DNA of 9,804 nt from Candidatus Poribacteria bacterium (GTDB lineage Bacteria > Poribacteria > WGA-4E > WGA-3G), in assembly GCA_009835515.1 (NCBI GenBank), contig VXXH01000619.1, positions 1 through 9,804 of the forward strand, read 5' to 3'. Below, piece after piece: positions 6,680-9,804 of the stretch. The position numbers were made by a program, and so were the translations under genes. The notes beneath the pieces are model-generated. The model was not told where the DNA came from and searched no databases. It saw only the letters and a program-made list of their open reading frames with translations. Positions within the stretch are counted from its first letter, which is position 1; each line of letters starts with the position of its first letter.

Positions 6680-6709
6680 ATGATAACATGCAAAACGAGT
6701 AGGTGTCAA
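6680..6709 (-). promoter_or_regulatory. Sigma-70-type promoter for the TPR-Doc unit
   Basis: On the minus strand TTGACA (6709-6704) is followed after 18 nt by TATCAT (6685-6680). TGT directly before the -10 gives an extended -10 motif. The -35 is perfect and the -10 matches at 5 of 6 positions, the best promoter in the window. Transcription would start near 6673, about 28 nt before the ATG. No clear autoregulatory palindrome overlaps it. Confidence 0.7.
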
Positions 6710-6750
6710 TCGAATCTTACAGCATAGCAGGGACGTTTCGTTTTCGGTTT

Positions 6751-7782
6751 TTAGGGGCTGCTACTAAAAAGTTTAGCGATTTCGTCCGTTTCAAAGACAG
6801 GTAACGGCTGTCGTGTATTGGTGGCATCTTCCAACCACAATCCGTGCGCAGACGGCAAAAACTTTCCGATGATGTCCGCGCGGATACCCGCTTTGCTAAG
6901 AGCCTGACAAATTGCGTTGCCTTTTTCAGGTGCCGATGCGATCAACATGGCACCAGATGAAATGACACCCAATGGATTAAGCCTGAACATATCACACAAT
7001 GCCCGTGTTATGTCGCCATACAATATTGGCGAGCCTAAAAGTTTATCCGAATAGACAACCACCCCTAACTCGGCTGCGGTTGCCAACTCATACGCAGCAG
7101 TTGCGATGCCGCCCTCTGTGACATCATGCATAGCGTGTACGCCGCCCGTGGCAATTGCAATTTGCGCATCCTTTAGCACGGAAATCCCCGGATCCACGAG
7201 ATAGTTCTTCGCCTGTTCCAAGAATTGGGCATCGCACTTCTCACGCACCTGCTTTTCACACTCACGCGCAATAATTGCAGTCGCTTCGATACCGAGTCCT
7301 TTTGTAAGAATTAGGTCATCCCCTATACGAGCGTCCGACGAAGTAAGTAAGGAATCCTTAGCGGCAATCCCCATCATTTGTCCTATGACAACGGGTTGTG
7401 TTACGGCGGGTGTGACTTCGGTATGTCCACCACACAGAGCAATGCCAAACGTTTCGCATGCTTGTGTGATTTGCGCCATGATGTCGCGAACCATTGCAGG
7501 CGTCGTCGCATCTTCGGGTAACAAAAGGGTTACCAGCAGCCATTTCGGCACGGCTCCCATCGCCGCGATGTCGTTACTGTTGACGCAGACCACATACCAC
7601 CCGATATCTTCAGTTGCAAAGGTAATCGGATCACTGGTTGCAACGAGATAGTTATCGCCTAACGCAATGACCGCTGCATCTTCACCCACCTGTGGACCGA
7701 CAACCACACTTGTGCTGCTATTGAACGTGGGAAAAAGCTTCTTTAAAAAATCGTGTTTCAGTTTTCCAACAGGTAGATTCAT
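6751..7782 (-). CDS. AIR synthase-family protein, HypE-like
   Basis: The 343-residue protein belongs to the AIR synthase/PurM superfamily (PurM, SelD, ThiL, HypE), which uses ATP to activate a carbonyl or similar oxygen by phosphorylation. The N-terminal ATP-binding half shows GEDAAVI (33-39), SDPIT (50-54), VNSNDIAAMGA (68-78) and CGGHTEVTPAV (117-127). The C-terminal half shows GDDLILTKGLG (154-164) and HDVTEGGIATAAYELA (219-234). These are closest to HypE, the carbamoyl dehydratase of NiFe-hydrogenase maturation. However, HypE ends in a conserved catalytic Cys (usually xRIC), whereas this protein ends in LFSSSP, and no other hyp gene is nearby. It lacks the Cys/Sec start of SelD. The start is 7 nt after the stop of the upstream membrane gene, so the two are co-transcribed; no clear Shine-Dalgarno is seen. 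Superfamily is certain; the reaction is unknown. Confidence 0.85.
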   Translation of the reverse strand: MNLPVGKLKHDFLKKLFPTFNSSTSVVVGPQVGEDAAVIALGDNYLVATSDPITFATEDIGWYVVCVNSNDIAAMGAVPKWLLVTLLLPEDATTPAMVRDIMAQITQACETFGIALCGGHTEVTPAVTQPVVIGQMMGIAAKDSLLTSSDARIGDDLILTKGLGIEATAIIARECEKQVREKCDAQFLEQAKNYLVDPGISVLKDAQIAIATGGVHAMHDVTEGGIATAAYELATAAELGVVVYSDKLLGSPILYGDITRALCDMFRLNPLGVISSGAMLIASAPEKGNAICQALSKAGIRADIIGKFLPSAHGLWLEDATNTRQPLPVFETDEIAKLFSSSP

Positions 7783-7789
7783 GTTTTCA

Positions 7790-9718
7790 TTAGATAAAAA
7801 TCTTGTAAGTACGCAGGCCGGATAGGGGGCCTATGATTGCCCAAATACTCCCGATGACGTAATCGCCTAAGATTAATCCCAAGAACAGTGGGGCGACTTT
7901 ACGATGCAGCCGTAAGCCGCCGTGGCGTAGAATTATTAACTTCAGAAACCATGCCACGAAGAAGGCGAACCAGAAATAGTCCATCGCAAAGCTGATAGCG
8001 AGTGCGTACCCCGCAGGGTGGAAGGGCCACCACAGGAAATGCATCCGCATATACATCATCACAAACGTCAGGAGCGCACCGATCCCCATAAAACCGATAC
8101 CGACTACGTTGGGTTCCGTCGGGTTATGGAGCCACCGTTGCAGCCGACCGAACGACTCTCTGCCGACCCAGCCTTTGAAGCCACCCGCTTTCGCCACGGC
8201 ACCGTTTCGGAAGGTGACATCCAGATTTGCCCAGAAAGTCGCCAGAATGCCGATGATAATAGCGATGAGCATCGCGACCCATAAACGCCGGTTCCCCATC
8301 CCCGTCGATTCTGCGAGTTTAAACGCCTCAATCTGGTTCGGCATCGGGTGGTTGCGGTAACCGCGATTGAACCAATAAAACAGCGACATAATCGTAAGGC
8401 TGCTTGTGTCAAACCGTCGCGTACCACCGACTGTCGCCAGCATGTCGTGTGGGTTGACATAGTAAATTTCATGTGGCGTGCCGAGTTCCGCTCGAACACG
8501 CGTGATGGCGAAAGAGAGCAGGAAATAGACCCCAAAGAAGATGCCCGCAACCCATAACGTCATCCCCGCAATGGAGGAAAAGATTCCGAGCGCGACGAGC
8601 GATCCGAGAATCCCCAAGAAGGCAGCACGATACGGCATCGGTTCATTTGAATCATCAAGACGCGATTTAAACCCGAACACCTTTTTGAACACCTCGGTCA
8701 GATGCCGTCGCGTGACCCAGACAGCAAGCAGAAAGAGCGCGATCCATGCACCGTATGCCTGTTCGTTCAACGCTGGGAAATAACGGGTGCCGAGTGCCGC
8801 AGCGATGACGAATTCTGCTAAACGCACTACAAAGAAGAACCAACACGAAAAGGAGAGATCCAACGGTAGGAAGAAGGCTAATCCAACAGCAAATGGGTAG
8901 ACGGAAATACGCGTCCCACGGATAGCACTCCACGGACGATCCGTGAAGATATTCTGGAATACAGATGTCCGTTTGATATAAGGAATCTCTGGAAACTGTG
9001 GGAAGAGATAGTGGATCCCGTTAATCACACCGATAACTACGGCGATACTGAATCCCATCCACATCATCCGGTTTTTCAGAAGGGTTATCCCACCATCTTC
9101 TGACAATCCCAGTGGGAGTTGAATAATCGGATATGCGAGCTTCTCTTGTTCTGCCCACCGTTTCCGGACGAGTGTATTGATGCAGAGCATCATGAACATC
9201 ATAATGAGGAAAAAAAGTCCCCAGAACATCAGCGGCTTTAGCCAAACCGAAAAGTTATGCTGCGTATAGAAGGTTGCTTCGCCTTCGTAAAAACCTTGCA
9301 AACTTTGCGCATCGGAGACGGTAAGCCATGCCGGTAGGTACCGAAAAAAGAGTGCCTGCCACTCGTTCTCCTCCGTTGCGAACCGGAAGGGATGTGCGAT
9401 GCTGCCGAACATGTTCTGCATTGTGTCATGCCCCGCAAACGTACAGGAGATCGCCACCATAATGTAGATGGTGAGCAATTCGCCTTGCTGGAGCATCTGC
9501 CGTGGCGCAAAACGTTTCAACACGCAGTTGGCAACGACACAAACAAACATGATAAAAACAGGTTGAATAAAAAGCGGTAGGCACGAACCGTCAAGCGAGT
9601 AGTACTTTACCTCAACAATCGTCATCCAATAGACATTGATTGGGATGAATAAAACGCCTAAAAGAAGGGAACGTCCAGTAACGCGTGCTGATGAGGTCAA
9701 AGTTTTTTGTCCATGCAT
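7790..9718 (-). CDS. Large polytopic membrane protein of the DUF6785/DUF6784 type (possible transporter)
   Basis: The 642-residue protein is strongly hydrophobic with roughly 12-14 probable membrane spans, for example near 16-36, 48-66, 159-181, 220-238, 272-300, 383-405, 479-497, 536-556, 570-595 and 607-630. Segments I associate with DUF6785 and DUF6784 proteins include RKRWAEQEKLAYPIIQLPL (185-203), ELGTPHEIYY (411-420), RGYRNHPMPNQIEAFKLAE (452-470), WWPFHPAGYALA (563-574) and GLILGDYVIGSIW (614-626). The E-x-EKLAYP element recalls oligopeptide-transporter-like proteins, which suggests but does not prove transport. Function is otherwise unknown. The HypE-like gene follows after 7 nt. No Shine-Dalgarno is visible before the ATG; a tandem heptamer repeat occupies that region. 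The family naming rests on recognition of motifs, not on a search. Confidence 0.8.
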   Translation of the reverse strand: MHGQKTLTSSARVTGRSLLLGVLFIPINVYWMTIVEVKYYSLDGSCLPLFIQPVFIMFVCVVANCVLKRFAPRQMLQQGELLTIYIMVAISCTFAGHDTMQNMFGSIAHPFRFATEENEWQALFFRYLPAWLTVSDAQSLQGFYEGEATFYTQHNFSVWLKPLMFWGLFFLIMMFMMLCINTLVRKRWAEQEKLAYPIIQLPLGLSEDGGITLLKNRMMWMGFSIAVVIGVINGIHYLFPQFPEIPYIKRTSVFQNIFTDRPWSAIRGTRISVYPFAVGLAFFLPLDLSFSCWFFFVVRLAEFVIAAALGTRYFPALNEQAYGAWIALFLLAVWVTRRHLTEVFKKVFGFKSRLDDSNEPMPYRAAFLGILGSLVALGIFSSIAGMTLWVAGIFFGVYFLLSFAITRVRAELGTPHEIYYVNPHDMLATVGGTRRFDTSSLTIMSLFYWFNRGYRNHPMPNQIEAFKLAESTGMGNRRLWVAMLIAIIIGILATFWANLDVTFRNGAVAKAGGFKGWVGRESFGRLQRWLHNPTEPNVVGIGFMGIGALLTFVMMYMRMHFLWWPFHPAGYALAISFAMDYFWFAFFVAWFLKLIILRHGGLRLHRKVAPLFLGLILGDYVIGSIWAIIGPLSGLRTYKIFI

Positions 9719-9725
9719 TGTTAAT

Positions 9726-9744
9726 AGTTGTCAGTTGTCAGTTA
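9726..9744. repeat. Tandem heptamer repeat in the leader of the membrane gene
   Basis: The plus strand reads AGTTGTC twice followed by AGTTA, a heptamer repeat of the STRR kind seen in cyanobacterial and other intergenic DNA. It begins 7 nt upstream of the ATG at 9718 and covers the position of a ribosome binding site. Farther out, a weak TTGATA (9792-9787) and AAATAT (9769-9764) pair with 17-nt spacing could be a promoter, at low confidence. Confidence 0.6.
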
Positions 9745-9804
9745 AGAGGTTTTCTGGGATTTCATATTTCTTGGTAAAGGTTGGTGTATCAATTGGGTAA
9801 CGAC

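Noticed and set aside
6751..7782. Annotation as hypE proper
   Set aside because: The catalytic C-terminal Cys is absent and no other hydrogenase maturation gene is in the window.
8104..8550. 148-codon minus-strand open frame inside the large membrane gene
   Set aside because: It is an alternate frame of a convincing membrane protein, rich in Arg and Ser as expected of a shadow frame.

Overview
The window is a bacterial chromosome segment with every convincing gene on the minus strand, so transcription runs from high to low coordinates. Intergenic spaces are short and often carry palindromes. The gene set has a large membrane protein of the DUF6785/DUF6784 type, a TPR mini-protein followed by a Doc-like toxin, TIM-barrel sugar isomerase and mannose-6-phosphate-isomerase-like cupin genes, and a GTAGGGGCGAGG-type palindrome. 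This resembles genomes of Candidatus Poribacteria (sponge-associated or free-living marine/groundwater lineages). That assignment is pattern memory, not a search result, and is held at moderate confidence.

Layout in order of transcription. (1) 9718-6751: a ~13-TM membrane protein followed after 7 nt by an AIR-synthase/HypE-like ATP-dependent enzyme, almost certainly co-transcribed. The leader of the membrane gene carries a heptamer tandem repeat where a ribosome binding site would be expected. (2) 6709-5981: a near-consensus extended -10 promoter, a 101-aa TPR protein and an overlapping Doc/Fic-family gene. This looks like a toxin-antitoxin-type unit with a TPR protein in the antitoxin position. 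(3) 5849-4649: a second near-consensus promoter and a class I mannose-6-phosphate-isomerase-like bicupin. (4) 4648-4480: a ~96-bp element of flanking inverted repeats around a 27-bp palindrome. (5) 4479-3262: a PlsC-type acyltransferase with a long C-terminal extension, followed by a nested hairpin. (6) 3194-2280: a xylose-isomerase-like TIM-barrel protein. (7) 2279-2068: an intergenic region with a perfect 11-bp inverted repeat. (8) 2067-1222: nadC, the best defined housekeeping gene here. (9) 1154-90: a flippase-like (LPG synthase TM / YbhN-type) membrane protein.

The genes do not form one pathway. The tightest functional units are the membrane protein/AIR-synthase pair and the TPR/Doc pair. 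The isomerase and the cupin could both serve sugar metabolism, and the acyltransferase and flippase-like protein could both act on lipids, but neither pair is adjacent and this is inference only. No rRNA, tRNA, CRISPR array, transposase or replication origin was seen, and no gene-free stretch exceeds 300 bases.
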